The position numbers and the translations under genes are program-made. Under the pieces are notes generated by a model. That model did not search any database. It had not been told where the DNA came from and saw only the letters and a program-made list of their open reading frames with translations. From NCBI GenBank assembly GCA_023897205.1, contig JAHWDD010000005.1, forward strand, positions 248,001 to 312,000: DNA of 64,000 nt, written 5' to 3'. Below, piece after piece: positions 48,424 to 59,748 of the stretch. Position 1 is the stretch's first letter; every line of letters begins with the position of its first letter. The stretch comes from Exophiala sp. HKRS030. Taxonomy: Eukaryota > Ascomycota > Eurotiomycetes > Chaetothyriales > Herpotrichiellaceae.

Positions 48424-51400
48424 TCATGAGATGGTGGCACCAGAAGGGCTGCCCAGTGGTTTCGGCGTAGGCTCTTCTTCCTCCTTGTCGACCGTCCTGT
48501 TGGCGGTAGGTGTCACGTCTGCGCCAGGGTCGATGTGCGCGACTTGTGTTCCCGGCTTGCGAGGGAAAATGACGGGTGGCGTGATTTGGTCATGGCTAGG
48601 ACGACGTTCAGATTCCTGTTCAGGATGGGAGTGATACGAAGCCGCTCTTTCTAGACTTTTCCGAGGTTGGCTGGCAATAATGGTGGCCTGAGATGGTTCC
48701 TCGGGTATTGTCAAGCTTTCCATGCGTTCTTCCAGGATCTCCAATGACTGCCTGAGGTTGTCAGATTCGCCTGACTTGTCGTCATTCATCGAGATGACAC
48801 TTCCACGGCTATTGGTACGCATCATCTCAATTCCGAGCTTGGAGGTTGGCCGACCAGCTTTGCCGACGGGAGAACGAGAACGGACTTGGACGTCCCCCAA
48901 TTCTTCATCCTCGTCGTCTCCCTCTTCAGCTGCGCCACTTGGATTCTGCATGCTCCTTTCTAGCCTGTCTCGCTTCTGTCTGACTATCTCGGAGGACTTC
49001 TGGCGCCGTGGAGTACGAAGTCCATACCCGGGAGTCTCTTCTACGTGGGCACTCGCAGGAGCGGACTCGGTCTGAATGAGGTGAGGAAAGCCGCTCTGGA
49101 CATATGGCTTCTGTCCGGTGACAATATCGTCAGAGATGCCTAACCCGCCCTTCGCCCATTCGTCTGTGGCAGCTCGAGACACGATGACAGGAATGTCATC
49201 GCTCTTGAAGGATTCAAGATCACTGAAGAAACCGCCACTACCGATCGAGTCTTCTCGAGCTGATCCTTTGTATGATGAGTCAGGCATCGTGGGTGCAAGG
49301 CTGGATGCCACAGAGCTTGGGCTGTCTTGAGTGTGAGCATGTTCGACCCGAGTACTGATCGGCGGAATGTGGAGTGGAGCGGCAAGCTTGAAGTCTTTCG
49401 GCGGAGGTTTCCATGAGCAGTATTTGCACAGCATCTCTGACAGTTTCTGCGAAGTCGGCGGCTTCTGCATAAGAGTATCGAAATGGTGGACTTCGGGCAG
49501 GTCTTTCAGATAACCTGTTATACACACAATAGGGGTATGTGTGTTGGCGCTTTTCGTGTCTCTAATCATCCGCGCAACGTCGACACCATTGATAAGGGGC
49601 AGCTTGAACTCCATGAAGATGATGTCGAATTGAATCTGACTCACGGCTAAACGAAGGGCATCAGGTCCATTGGTGGCTGTCACGGTCCGACATCGAAGTT
49701 TCTCCAAGAGTCTTTCCATGACCATACGAGAGACAGGATGGTCTTCACAGATCAAGACATCCAGCGGACGATAGACAGGGCCATCGAGAAAATTAATCTG
49801 AGACATCCTTCTGGAGCTCTGTCTGCGTCGTTGCACCTTCAGCAACGCTTTGGCTTGTGCCGATTCGTTATCCGAGGACGAGGGTGACACATCTCGTGCG
49901 AGCAGTTGGCTCTTGCGTTTATAGTGACCCGGAATGAAATTATCTCTTGGTGGCTGACCATCGCTTTCCTGAGAACCAACGGTCTGTGACCGAGTACGAC
50001 CATTGACAGTGGCGCTCGTTTGTCGCTGAGGAGGATTCATGGCTTTAGCAGGAGAGACCGCGGGCAAACGGGCTGTCTTGACGGGTGAAGATGAAACTTG
50101 AGCGTTGTGTCGAATAGCATCATGGGGTATGTCAAAGAAACTTCCAGGGTTCAGAGAGCTACTGCCTTGAGATGAGCCAGAAGTCTTTCTTCTTTCGTGA
50201 TGCTGCGCAGCCGAGAACTGGACCAAGAGCGGCGACGAAGGTTGAGAAGGTCTACTCGGTGACGAGTTCGAAGTCCCGCCTAAACTGGATGGCGAGCCTG
50301 GCCTGTGGCCTTTGCTAATGGACAAAGCACGCTTCACCGGCATTGGCATCATCGGGCTGCCCTCTAACGAAGGCGCAGGAGAACCCACCGCAGGGCTATT
50401 AGCCGCAGAGATAGCTTGCGAATGGGAGTACCCACGCGCTTGGGCCTGCATTGCTTCCTTCCGCATTTTCTCCACGATATCCTTGTTGGCCTTTTCCAGT
50501 ACCGGTAGGTTCTTGAATGTAAAATTGCCGAAATCATCCACAATCACAGGTTCGCTGAGTCTTCGACTCCGAGTATCTCGAGCTACGTGAGGAGGAATAT
50601 GGAGAGGCATGAGACCTCGTTTAGAGGAAGCTGCCTGTGTCCTCACACGAAGGAGAGCATCATGGGGACGATTTGGGTAGTCTGGTCCATTTGGCGTCGT
50701 TCCGGAGGGAGATATTTGGTCTTCAAGCTCCTCTGGGAATGACGAGAGAGTGGCTCCACGGGCATCAAAATACTCCGTGTCTTCTGGATGCTCGGGATTT
50801 GGAATGAACTGAGCTTCGTCTTCAAGTAAAGTGGTCCAGTTGATATCGGCAAACCATGGATGGGCCTGGATTTCGGCACCACCGCTCGGGTAGATTTCGT
50901 CTTTGTTGGCTCCAAGTCGGTCAGCTGGATCCAGCTGAATGAGTTTGTTGATAAGGTCCTTTGCCTCAGAGCTGACCTCGATCTCATCATCCTCGGGCCA
51001 CGCAATCCTTCTGTTCAAAATATTGTCGAACACTTCTTCTGTACTCTCCGCATTGAAAGGTGGTATGCCATAAAGAAATTCAAACATGATGCATCCCAGG
51101 GCCCACCAGTCACACATCTCATCTTGGCCAGTACCATTGATTGTCTCTGGCGCCAGATAATCTGGCGTGCCCACAAACCTTTTGCCACTGTCCTCGCCAT
51201 CAAACAAAGGTGGTAGGACTTGCGAGGAGGCGGGTGGTGGGGGTGGTTGAGAGATGTTACTCAATGATTGAGATAGAGGAAAGATGTCCGGCGATTGGCT
51301 TCCCACACTGTATAATTCTTCATCCACAGGTTGAGTGCGCAGCCCCGTCTGGAATGCAGTGTCGTTGTTCTCCTGTACGCCTAATTTCTTGAAGAGGTGA

Positions 51401-54351
51401 TGAAGATCGAAGCTTGAACTGCTGCCACTGTCGCTTCTTTGACCACTTCGGCTCCAGGACAGTTCTCTGGTAAGGGAACTTTCTCGGTTCAAATTGAAAT
51501 ACGAAGGTTGATCCAGACCACCTGCAAGAGCTGGAGTCATCAAAGGTGTAGACGTAGGCGAATGTGGGCCCTCATAGTCAAAAGAAGCTGATCTCGAGGT
51601 AGGGTTCGACCCCGAACCAGTTCCAGAATGCGTAAAAGGACCTTGCTTCAACAGGTCTGGAGCAGGCTCTTCAGGTTGCTTCAACGCACGCTTTTGCCGG
51701 CCAATGAGTCCCATTCGCGATAGACCAAAATCAGTCAGTTTCAAATGGCCCTTGGAATCAATGAGAAGGTTATCAGGCTTCAAGTCACGGTGGACAATTC
51801 CCCGGCTGTGCAAGTGCTCGACTCCAAGAACGACTTCAGCGATATATTTCTTGGCCCAGTCTTCACTCAAGCCTCCCAAAATCTTGACGAGAGAAGCACA
51901 ATCACCACCATTGAGATATTCCATGACCAAGTAGAGATAGTCTTTGCTTGAGAAGGTCCAATACAGCTTCGCCACAAAGTCGCTCTCGCCTTGCCACATC
52001 ATGATGGCACGCTCTGCTTTAACGTTGGTGACTTGGTTCTTTGCAACCATGTCTGATTTTCTGAGTACCTTTATAGCAAAGTACTCGCCGGTGATTTTCT
52101 TTTTGGCCAGATATACGCTGCCAAAAGCACCTCTGCTGATCGGCTTGATGACCTCGAAATCTTTGATCGAGGGGGGCTGCACACGTTGTTGAGGATGACT
52201 GATCGAGCTCAGATGGGGTGAAGAGGGTGTCTTGTCAGACGAATGCATCGAGGATTGCCTTCTGTGCAACAAGGGCCCAGGGGCTGGAGGCATATACTCG
52301 CCCGCTGTCAGTAGCGGCGATACAACGGGAGACTGGGCAATCTCTCCACTTGGAATTCTTGACTTCGTCATGCGAAGAGGTGACGGTGGAGGTGGTGGGT
52401 ATCTCCCAGGGGACTGTTGACGGTGAGGAGAAGCCGAATTCAGGCCATGGAGATGGAGGCTTCGCCTCTTACGGTCTCGTGAGTGAGCAGACCGACCGTG
52501 CTCAGAGACGGAAGCTGGGGACTCTGGTCTCCAAGTGTTCGACATGACGGATGATGAAGGCAGACTGCTGTCGCTATCATTGGCATCGTCAAGGTAAATG
52601 GAGCGTCTATTTGAAACCGGCTGTGGCTGTGATATGAGGTTGCTCTTATGAGACTTAGGAGTTGGACATTCAATGGGACTGCTCGAACCAGTGGACACAG
52701 CTTGTGAGGAAGAGCGTCGTTGATCCTTCATCGAAATATAGGGTATGTCTCTGGGATTTCGTAGAGCCGAAGCCATTGATCGTAGCCCAACATATGATCC
52801 TGCTGGACTGTTTTCGGCTTCTACCGCTAATGGCGTGGGCTGTTCGTCCTCCCCAGTGCTCTCCATTACATCCTCTAGTGCAAGGTCCGGCTCAGATTCA
52901 CTGTCGCTTGATAAAGCCTCTCCAGCAGCTACCCGTTCGGCTTTGATCAGTGCTTCGTTGATACAGGCATCAACCTCAGCCATGTATTCTTGTCGAATGC
53001 GTTCCGAGTACTCTAGAACATATTGGTGGCGACGCACAGCGTCAACCTTTGACCGAGCCAGCTTTTCGGTATCAGCACTGAGGGCGGCCAAACCAGGTTC
53101 GTTCTCCAAACTGATAGGTGCCTGCCATTGCATCACCTGGGAGATCCTGGACTCTGACTGTGGTGATTGTGATCTGAAATCATCATCGTCGTTGCTCTTG
53201 CTGTCCTTGATGGAAGGGACATTGATCTCGATGGCTGTGTCACAAAGATCAAGAATCAACTCCACAACGCGGACCAAGGGCCTTCGGACGACAAACGAAC
53301 GAGCGCGAGCATGACCTAGGCCTGCTGTAGATGGACTTCTGGACCTGACCGGACTGGCTGTGTGTGAAGCAGAAGCCGATGAAGCTGCAGAAGATTGGAC
53401 GGGGGACGGACCGATTGGCAAACCCTTGTATTCAGGCGTAGGCGATGGACTGGAGGAATCGTCCGTAGAATTTCGTCCCTGTCGAGCCTCGAAAGCGTCC
53501 AGAACCTTGACTATGGCATTGCGATGCTCTGATAAGTTTTCTTGGATCATTTGGACATCCAACTCGGCTCGGTGTTCCTGCACACAAAGGTCGGAGTGTT
53601 TCTCGAACCACCAGGGTACGATTGAGCGCTCACACACCCGACATAGAATGGGCAGGGGAGGAGGATGGTTCTCAGGGTCATTGGCGCCGGATTCCGCTAA
53701 CTCGGTGAGATACTTGGCCAGAATTTCAGCCCCAACTCCCAGCGTATCGACCAAAGCTTGGGGAAGGGCAATCTCAATCCGGACGGGTTCCTGTGCAGGT
53801 TGCAACATCCACATTGAATGTGATTCTCCTCCAGAACTCCGGTCGTACACCATGATGCCCTGCCCTTCTAACTCCAAAGTAGATGATTCTGTGTCGTCCA
53901 TTTCGACATCGTCTTCGTCCAGTCCATGCCCGTGTTCTGTTTCGAGCATGGGGGCCATGACCGAGGTTGCGCCAATCTTCACAGCGAACTTGACATACTG
54001 GCTTTTGGAGTCATTGGACTTCAGGGCCTCTATTGCAGCGTCAAAGACATCAGGTTTGTCGCTGATGAACTCTGGAATTTTGTGTCCCTTGACCGCGTCA
54101 AGTTGTGTGCCAACCACGTCGGTCCAGGATGGACTGACCCATCGTATGTGGCCATCTAGACCGAGGTCGAGTATAATGTTCCGTGTCTGCTCGGCCGCCT
54201 CTTTCAAATCTTGGGTGCCCTCCTGTATGTCTTGACTGAATGACCTTTCCATGGCATGGCGACTAACCTCGCCGCCGAAGCCTGCATCGCTCTTGAGGGC
54301 TGTAATGGTCGGTGGCTCTAGGAACTGTGGAGGGGAGCCATCTTCCGCCAT
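48424..54351 (-). CDS. rim15: Rim15-type PAS / protein kinase / receiver protein
   Basis: A single uninterrupted exon encodes 1975 aa. A PAS-like sensor lies at about 50-125 (LDGHIRWVSPSWTDVVG). A Cys/His motif (CRVCERSIVPWWFEKHSDLC) near 245-270 may bind zinc. An AGC-type kinase spans about 725-1170, with SRGAFGSVYLAKK, HRDLKPDNLLID, DFGLSRMG and GTPDYLAPE; an insert of some 180 residues sits between DFG and APE, as in Rim15/Cek1 kinases. A receiver domain follows at about 1525-1640 (ICEDHP, VCITGY, MQKPP). Its usual phospho-acceptor Asp is replaced by Glu1581. The family integrates nutrient (TOR, PKA) and stress signals for entry into quiescence and conidiation. An in-frame ATG 16 codons upstream is possible, but MAEDGSPPQFL is the more likely start. 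Confidence 0.95.
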   Translation of the reverse strand: MAEDGSPPQFLEPPTITALKSDAGFGGEVSRHAMERSFSQDIQEGTQDLKEAAEQTRNIILDLGLDGHIRWVSPSWTDVVGTQLDAVKGHKIPEFISDKPDVFDAAIEALKSNDSKSQYVKFAVKIGATSVMAPMLETEHGHGLDEDDVEMDDTESSTLELEGQGIMVYDRSSGGESHSMWMLQPAQEPVRIEIALPQALVDTLGVGAEILAKYLTELAESGANDPENHPPPLPILCRVCERSIVPWWFEKHSDLCVQEHRAELDVQMIQENLSEHRNAIVKVLDAFEARQGRNSTDDSSSPSPTPEYKGLPIGPSPVQSSAASSASASHTASPVRSRSPSTAGLGHARARSFVVRRPLVRVVELILDLCDTAIEINVPSIKDSKSNDDDDFRSQSPQSESRISQVMQWQAPISLENEPGLAALSADTEKLARSKVDAVRRHQYVLEYSERIRQEYMAEVDACINEALIKAERVAAGEALSSDSESEPDLALEDVMESTGEDEQPTPLAVEAENSPAGSYVGLRSMASALRNPRDIPYISMKDQRRSSSQAVSTGSSSPIECPTPKSHKSNLISQPQPVSNRRSIYLDDANDSDSSLPSSSVMSNTWRPESPASVSEHGRSAHSRDRKRRSLHLHGLNSASPHRQQSPGRYPPPPPSPLRMTKSRIPSGEIAQSPVVSPLLTAGEYMPPAPGPLLHRRQSSMHSSDKTPSSPHLSSISHPQQRVQPPSIKDFEVIKPISRGAFGSVYLAKKKITGEYFAIKVLRKSDMVAKNQVTNVKAERAIMMWQGESDFVAKLYWTFSSKDYLYLVMEYLNGGDCASLVKILGGLSEDWAKKYIAEVVLGVEHLHSRGIVHRDLKPDNLLIDSKGHLKLTDFGLSRMGLIGRQKRALKQPEEPAPDLLKQGPFTHSGTGSGSNPTSRSASFDYEGPHSPTSTPLMTPALAGGLDQPSYFNLNRESSLTRELSWSRSGQRSDSGSSSSFDLHHLFKKLGVQENNDTAFQTGLRTQPVDEELYSVGSQSPDIFPLSQSLSNISQPPPPPASSQVLPPLFDGEDSGKRFVGTPDYLAPETINGTGQDEMCDWWALGCIMFEFLYGIPPFNAESTEEVFDNILNRRIAWPEDDEIEVSSEAKDLINKLIQLDPADRLGANKDEIYPSGGAEIQAHPWFADINWTTLLEDEAQFIPNPEHPEDTEYFDARGATLSSFPEELEDQISPSGTTPNGPDYPNRPHDALLRVRTQAASSKRGLMPLHIPPHVARDTRSRRLSEPVIVDDFGNFTFKNLPVLEKANKDIVEKMRKEAMQAQARGYSHSQAISAANSPAVGSPAPSLEGSPMMPMPVKRALSISKGHRPGSPSSLGGTSNSSPSRPSQPSSPLLVQFSAAQHHERRKTSGSSQGSSSLNPGSFFDIPHDAIRHNAQVSSSPVKTARLPAVSPAKAMNPPQRQTSATVNGRTRSQTVGSQESDGQPPRDNFIPGHYKRKSQLLARDVSPSSSDNESAQAKALLKVQRRRQSSRRMSQINFLDGPVYRPLDVLICEDHPVSRMVMERLLEKLRCRTVTATNGPDALRLAVSQIQFDIIFMEFKLPLINGVDVARMIRDTKSANTHTPIVCITGYLKDLPEVHHFDTLMQKPPTSQKLSEMLCKYCSWKPPPKDFKLAAPLHIPPISTRVEHAHTQDSPSSVASSLAPTMPDSSYKGSAREDSIGSGGFFSDLESFKSDDIPVIVSRAATDEWAKGGLGISDDIVTGQKPYVQSGFPHLIQTESAPASAHVEETPGYGLRTPRRQKSSEIVRQKRDRLERSMQNPSGAAEEGDDEDEELGDVQVRSRSPVGKAGRPTSKLGIEMMRTNSRGSVISMNDDKSGESDNLRQSLEILEERMESLTIPEEPSQATIIASQPRKSLERAASYHSHPEQESERRPSHDQITPPVIFPRKPGTQVAHIDPGADVTPTANRTVDKEEEEPTPKPLGSPSGATIS

Positions 54352-57300
54352 TACTTTTGCTCCAAGGGAGCGAGAGAAGCAGAGATGGAGAGACCGCACA
54401 GGGGGTCCTGGGAGACGTTGGCCGCTGTTTCAGAGACTTGTCGACCCTCGAGGGGAGTCCAAGAGTCCCTCAGCACGATGACATTTTCCGCACAAAGGCT
54501 GACCAAATTCTCTTGCCAGCAAGCAGTCAATATGACAGAGCCCTCAGGCAAGACCTTTGGTCGTGGTTGGACTCGGGGGGAAACGAGTGAGGCAGACGGA
54601 GAGAAAAGGTGGATTGATGATCGACACGAGATCTGGGAGGGCGGGAGGAGCAATCGTGATCGTGGACCAAGGCTGACAGCCGGCCTACATGAGGACCATC
54701 GAGATTAAAGCGAGAGAATACGAAGTATAGTGGGCGGTCGGTCAGCGTGTCGTCAGGTAAAGGGTGGTGAGGATTATTTGTTGACGGTGCAGAACAGCAG
54801 AAGATACGAGTAGAACTGCTGGGTGTTGTTGGCAATGGTGAACTATTTTCTTTGTCGGCAAAACGTAAGAATAGGTAAAGCAGGCGAGGGCATGTAGGGG
54901 TCCAATAACGGGGGGCTGTGGCCTGAGCGGTGGCTCTCCAGACAGTACTGTAAGTGAGCAAGTGGTATTGTGGATAGAGGGAGTTTGGTGTCTACTGTAT
55001 GTGAAGGGCCTACGACGTGTACGAGGGAGGGAGAGAGAAAGTTGGTGGACGCCAAACTTGGACTTGGACGTGTTGGACGTAGCGTCAGCGGGGCATTATG
55101 TTCAACTGCGTCTTCCGTGTAGGCCACTGTGGTTTTAGTCCTCCGCGGTTAGTGGGCTTCTGCTTTGAAAGCAAAGAAACCCGAAGCCTCTCCGACACGC
55201 ATCCTGGTGCCGAATGATCCTAATCAATCAGGGATGCATCGATTTCCTGCCCTCAACCAATGACCACCAGCTACTACGCTCGGCACCAAGAGAAGGTGCT
55301 AAAGAAAGTCGAGGCATGCCTTCATCTAACGCTTGTTCCTGGCCCTCCAATGCCATTCGATCTCCCGGCCAGTTCTTGCTTGCATAAACCATGCTGGTGC
55401 ATGCATGTTTGCAGCGGCTTCCCATCCATCACGACCCATGGCTGCATCCTTAATGCCGGGCCTCCCTCGTCCTCATCCCCCTCCTCGTACAATCCTGATG
55501 CCAATCCTAATCCTGAGATATGTCGTGCTGACGCTTCGTAAACATCGCATCCCTCTCCACTTGTGTTCGTGCAAGGTTGTCCGGCGACAGACGAGCCTGC
55601 GGGCGGGAAGGGAAGTTCTCTGTTGTGTTTTGTGCATCATATTACGTCTTCATACCTCACAGGGAGCGATGATGTCCAGAGTTCGATGGCCGAAAGAACC
55701 CCTAGCTGCCAAATGCGGGTGCTGGAGCTATGATCAAGCGCCGTGGCCCTCAACGACTCCGTGCGTGAGATTTTCTTACTACAAATGCACGTTGGATGAA
55801 ACAACAAGTCAAGCCAACCTCTGTCCAATAACGCTTCTTACACGGCCAGGATTGTGAAAGATCCCAGGGCTGCACGTCCCCAGAGCGCGCAGCATATGCA
55901 GTCCCTCCAGCGGTCATATTTTGAGGTTGCGTGACAAGTGTGTGCACTATCTTTGTCCTCCCTGAACCCCTGCTGTCTCTTTGTTATGCTGCAAATGACA
56001 GTTTGTTCCTCGGTTCACAACCAAATCTGTCGCTCACTTCCCTGCTTCAGGTTTCCATGTGACCAGAAAAAGCAGACCAGAAAAACACACAAAGCGATAC
56101 CCAAGTGTACACAGAGTACTAGAGTAGGTAATCAGTGACACCTCAATTTTCTATGGCCCGACACACTTGAGCCGACTGTTGTTTCCAACTAAAAGAATAG
56201 ACAACACGCCGATCACACTCGAAGAGCACTGGCAGCGCTCAAGACTCAGCTGACCCATCTATTCGGCTCTGAAAAAGGAGGGCGCCAATCACCTTACCTT
56301 CTCCAGGCGCACTACTGCATCGAGCACCACTTCCCGTTATGCAAGAGAAGCTCGTGGACTGCATGGACTAAGGATGCAGCCCTTTTCTGATGCTCGTCTG
56401 CCCAAGACTCCGTACTTGTTGGTATTAGAAAAAAAGAAAGTACTAAGCTGCGCCATTTTGGGACATGCCGATTTTTCCCTCTGCCACGCCGACCTGGAAA
56501 AATAATCCCCGACCTCGTACACCCAACACATTCATACCACCTACTACTTAGTACAATAGGTGTTGAGTGGAAAAAAAGACAAAAAAATTGAACCATCATA
56601 CTCTGTACACATGCTACTCATTTCAGGCTAGCCATGCCGTGTTTTGCGGCACCCGAAGATATACTCTTCCTTCGCATGCCGCATCCGAGGATGACGGTTT
56701 GCTGACTCTACATCCATAGCGCACCCCTCCTCCTCGTGTCCTTGAGAGCAGGGAAGAGGGATTGCTGAATACAAATTTCTTCCGTACGAATGTGGGGAAT
56801 AAGCGCTCGACATACGAGTATATGCGAATGACGGGAAGTTGTCATCGATGATGGGCTCCCGAGTTCAGTCTTTTTAGGCCGAGAGATGTCAATGACACCG
56901 CGCGCAGATCGACATTGTCTCTGTTCATGTTGTCCTATGCCCTCGCTTACCTGCCTGTACCTCTCTCACTGGCGGTCGGGAGAGAAATGCGAAGTTCCGT
57001 ATTTCCCCCTGTCAAAGGCTCTGCTTCAGAGGGAGAATGACAAGCACACGGAGTACTATACCAGAATGACATGGGGGGAGTAAAGAGGAGAGGGGGGTGC
57101 GTGAGGATGACTTGCCGGCCGCAATAGGCTTTGCAAGACTGGAATACTCCTCTCTTTCCATGCAACCCGTTCATTTCTTCTCCATCATCTCCCGAGAGAG
57201 TGAGTACCAGGGATTGGTTTACGAGCCATAAGCCATTTCCGCTTTTCCATGTCAAGGGGAAAAAAAGAAGAAAGGCCATCAGAATGCTCATTTCTGTACT

Positions 57301-58455
57301 TGATTCGTCGCAATACGAAATAACACTCGGTTTTGTCAGGGTTCTGCAGGCAAGGTTGATTATTCGCTTCGTGTCTTTTGTCGCTGACATCTCGCAACTG
57401 TTCTGTTGGTACAACAAGAAAAGCACTGCCACCACGTTTCCTTGGACTTTTCGGCGGGCCTCGATCGCTCTGTCTCGGCTGAACATCTCCGCAATTACGA
57501 GAGAAAAGACCTGTCTTTTTCCCCCCTTATCGGTACCGGGTATGCTCAGGTATGTCGGCCGTACGTCAACGGGCGATCTCTGGACTCCCAAGACATCTGT
57601 CTGAGTGATACGAAGAGGAAGTGAGTGACGAGGGACACCATTCTTGCCTTTACAGAGCAAGAAAAGTCCCAAGAACAACCCCCGACAAGTGTCGTGTGAT
57701 TCGGCTTCATCAGCTTGTCTAGTCTACGGATACGAAGGCTTGTCGACGAAATCAAGGTGACAAGTCGAAAGCCCGGAAGAGAAGAGAACTTTGTAGAACC
57801 ACCGACACACAACAAGAGTCCCCTTCCCAGGTCAAGCCCATGTGCAAATCAATCCTGTCAACGTCAGCCGCAAGCCTTTTCCCTTTGCTTCTGCTGTTGC
57901 TGCTCTGGCGGGAATACTATGTTGTACTCCGTACGAGTATCAGACATGTGTCAAGAGGGCTGACTCCTTTGACACCGCAACGCCCACGTTCGGACCCTGC
58001 TCTTTCCAGTGCAAGCACACGAGCAAACGCGAGGACTGAAGATTGAAAACAACAGGGCTGGGACTCGTATAGCTTGTACATTAAATTACGAGACTTTTTG
58101 ATACCCGCCCCCTTCTGCCGACAGGTCTAGATGTAAGCCACACACTCCAGACATGCAAGTCCGAAACATGCCCCCTGCCACGAATTACACGTACCCAGGT
58201 AGGTGAGAAGGCGGTGTATTGAAGGAACGGGTTTGCTTCCTGAGACGTCCCTCTCTACCTTAGGACCTTTGTACAGAGTACCCTCACAGTAGGTCATGGT
58301 TTTTGTCTGATCCCGCAACGCCATGCTGTGTTATTCCTTCAGAGATCCATCAAGGACCCGAAACCAATGTTGCAACCTTTAATCACCGCCAGCACTTTCG
58401 GACAGTCCATATTCACATCTATGCCAGAGACAAAAACAGAGACGGAAAGGGCCTC
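54352..58455. other. Long intergenic region upstream of the Rim15-type gene
   Basis: 4.1 kb without a supportable gene. The kinase-proximal part probably holds its promoter and a long leader. Octamers are at 56407-56414 and 57926-57933. The longest open frame (minus, about 56947-57678, 243 codons) shows no domain. I see no tRNA. Confidence 0.45.
57924..57941. repeat. Near-palindromic GTACTCCGTACGAGTATC
   Basis: The ATACTC/GAGTAT-type arms around CCGTACG give a nearly symmetric site, another example of the dispersed octamer family. The centre contains CCG and CG(G/A) triplets like those bound by zinc-cluster proteins. Confidence 0.45.
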
Positions 58456-59748
58456 TCACTGGCCCTTCTTCTCCTGCTCCAATCGCTCCCCTTCCTTGAA
58501 TTCCCAAACGGCTCTTGCCAACCCTTCATCGATCTCCACGAGGGGCATGTATCCCGTTCGTTCCTTCAATTTCTCGCAGCTATAGTATCGATGAATCACG
58601 GCATATTTGACAGTCTGCCTGTTCAACTTGCCCTTCCGACCCGAGAGGAAGTTGAACAGCTCGGCGGCGCCGCCCACGAAACTCGCCAACCCTGTCGGGA
58701 TGCTCCAGACCTTTTCCATGTTCACGTCCCTCCCGTAACCCGTGTACAGGAACCTCGTCGCGTCCCAGAAGTAAGCCGGACTGTCGTTGGTGACGTTGAA
58801 GGCTTCGCCATCGACCCGCTCGTAGTCCAGTGCCACGGCGCCTCCCTTTTGTCGTCTCTGATACGTCTGCAGCAGCGCCGTGGCGGCGCACAACAATCCG
58901 TAGACGACATTGTGCACGTAGGTGTTGTCGAACAGATTGCCCCCGTCTCCCAGCTGGATGTGCAGTTGCCAGCCCGGTGCGCCTTTGGCCGTGTTTAAGA
59001 TGCCGCCGCTGAACCCACCCCGGTCGCCCTCGCCCACTATCCCCGCCGGCCTGACGGCGCAGGTGAGCATGTGGTTGTACTCTTCTTTGTCGTTGGCCGC
59101 GAGCGCGAGCCGCTCCGCGTGGACTTTTGTCTCGGAGTAGTACTCGCGCGGGTTCGGACAGACGAGGGGGTAGCGTTCGTCGGCGTTGATCAGGTCGGAC
59201 TCGCCGTCGTGCACGACGCTCGCGCTGGACGTGTGGACAAACACCTTGCACCCACCTTTTCCGCCGGACCAGTCGCCGTGCTTGCCCCCCGCGACCTCGA
59301 GGAGTGTGCGCGTGCCGTCAATGTTCACCTTGCGCAAGATGTCCGCCGGTGCCTCCCATGACGGACTGGCCGTGTTGATCACGACGTCCGGTTTTACCTT
59401 TCGAAACACCTGCAGCAGGTCCTCGACAGAAGTTATGTCCCCCTCGTGGTACGTGCAGCCGGGGAAGATGTGTTGGGTGCACCGGAGATCGAGGGCGTGG
59501 ACTTTCGTGGTAGAGCACGAGGTTCGAGGATATCGGGATCGTAGGCTGGGGAATGGAAACGCACGCGTTGTAGAATTTGTGTTGCTTTGTTGTTGCTGTT
59601 GCTGCTGCTGCTTCTGCTGCACATGGTCTTCTGAGGGGAAGTTGAGTAACTGGTCGACCACTCTAGACCCAAGAAAGCCGCAGCCTCCAACGACTAAGAC
59701 GGTGCCGTAAGATCGGGCTTCGCTCGCTTCTGTCATCTTCGTTTGCAT
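58456..59748 (-). CDS. erg26: Erg26-type sterol 4-carboxylate 3-dehydrogenase
   Basis: A single exon encodes 430 aa. It is an extended SDR of the 3-beta-HSD family: GGCGFLG nucleotide-binding loop near residue 21, GDITS, INTASPSWE, HTSSASVVHDG, and YYSETK with the catalytic Tyr and Lys. RPAGIVGEGDRGGFSGGI and the GDGGNLFDNTYVHNV block match Erg26, which oxidises the 3-hydroxyl of the C4-carboxylated sterol intermediate with NAD(P) and releases CO2 at the ER. It is about 80 residues longer than yeast Erg26. Most of the extra length is a Gln-rich insert between the first two strands (about residues 44-75, DNA near 59520-59625). It could be a paralogue rather than the main ergosterol enzyme. Confidence 0.88.
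   Translation of the reverse strand: MQTKMTEASEARSYGTVLVVGGCGFLGSRVVDQLLNFPSEDHVQQKQQQQQQQQSNTNSTTRAFPFPSLRSRYPRTSCSTTKVHALDLRCTQHIFPGCTYHEGDITSVEDLLQVFRKVKPDVVINTASPSWEAPADILRKVNIDGTRTLLEVAGGKHGDWSGGKGGCKVFVHTSSASVVHDGESDLINADERYPLVCPNPREYYSETKVHAERLALAANDKEEYNHMLTCAVRPAGIVGEGDRGGFSGGILNTAKGAPGWQLHIQLGDGGNLFDNTYVHNVVYGLLCAATALLQTYQRRQKGGAVALDYERVDGEAFNVTNDSPAYFWDATRFLYTGYGRDVNMEKVWSIPTGLASFVGGAAELFNFLSGRKGKLNRQTVKYAVIHRYYSCEKLKERTGYMPLVEIDEGLARAVWEFKEGERLEQEKKGQ

Noticed and set aside
56947..57678. 243-codon minus-strand frame between the kinase and the Erg26-type gene
   Set aside because: No domain, mixed hydrophobic and Cys content like random translation, no good start context; kept only as part of the intergenic note.
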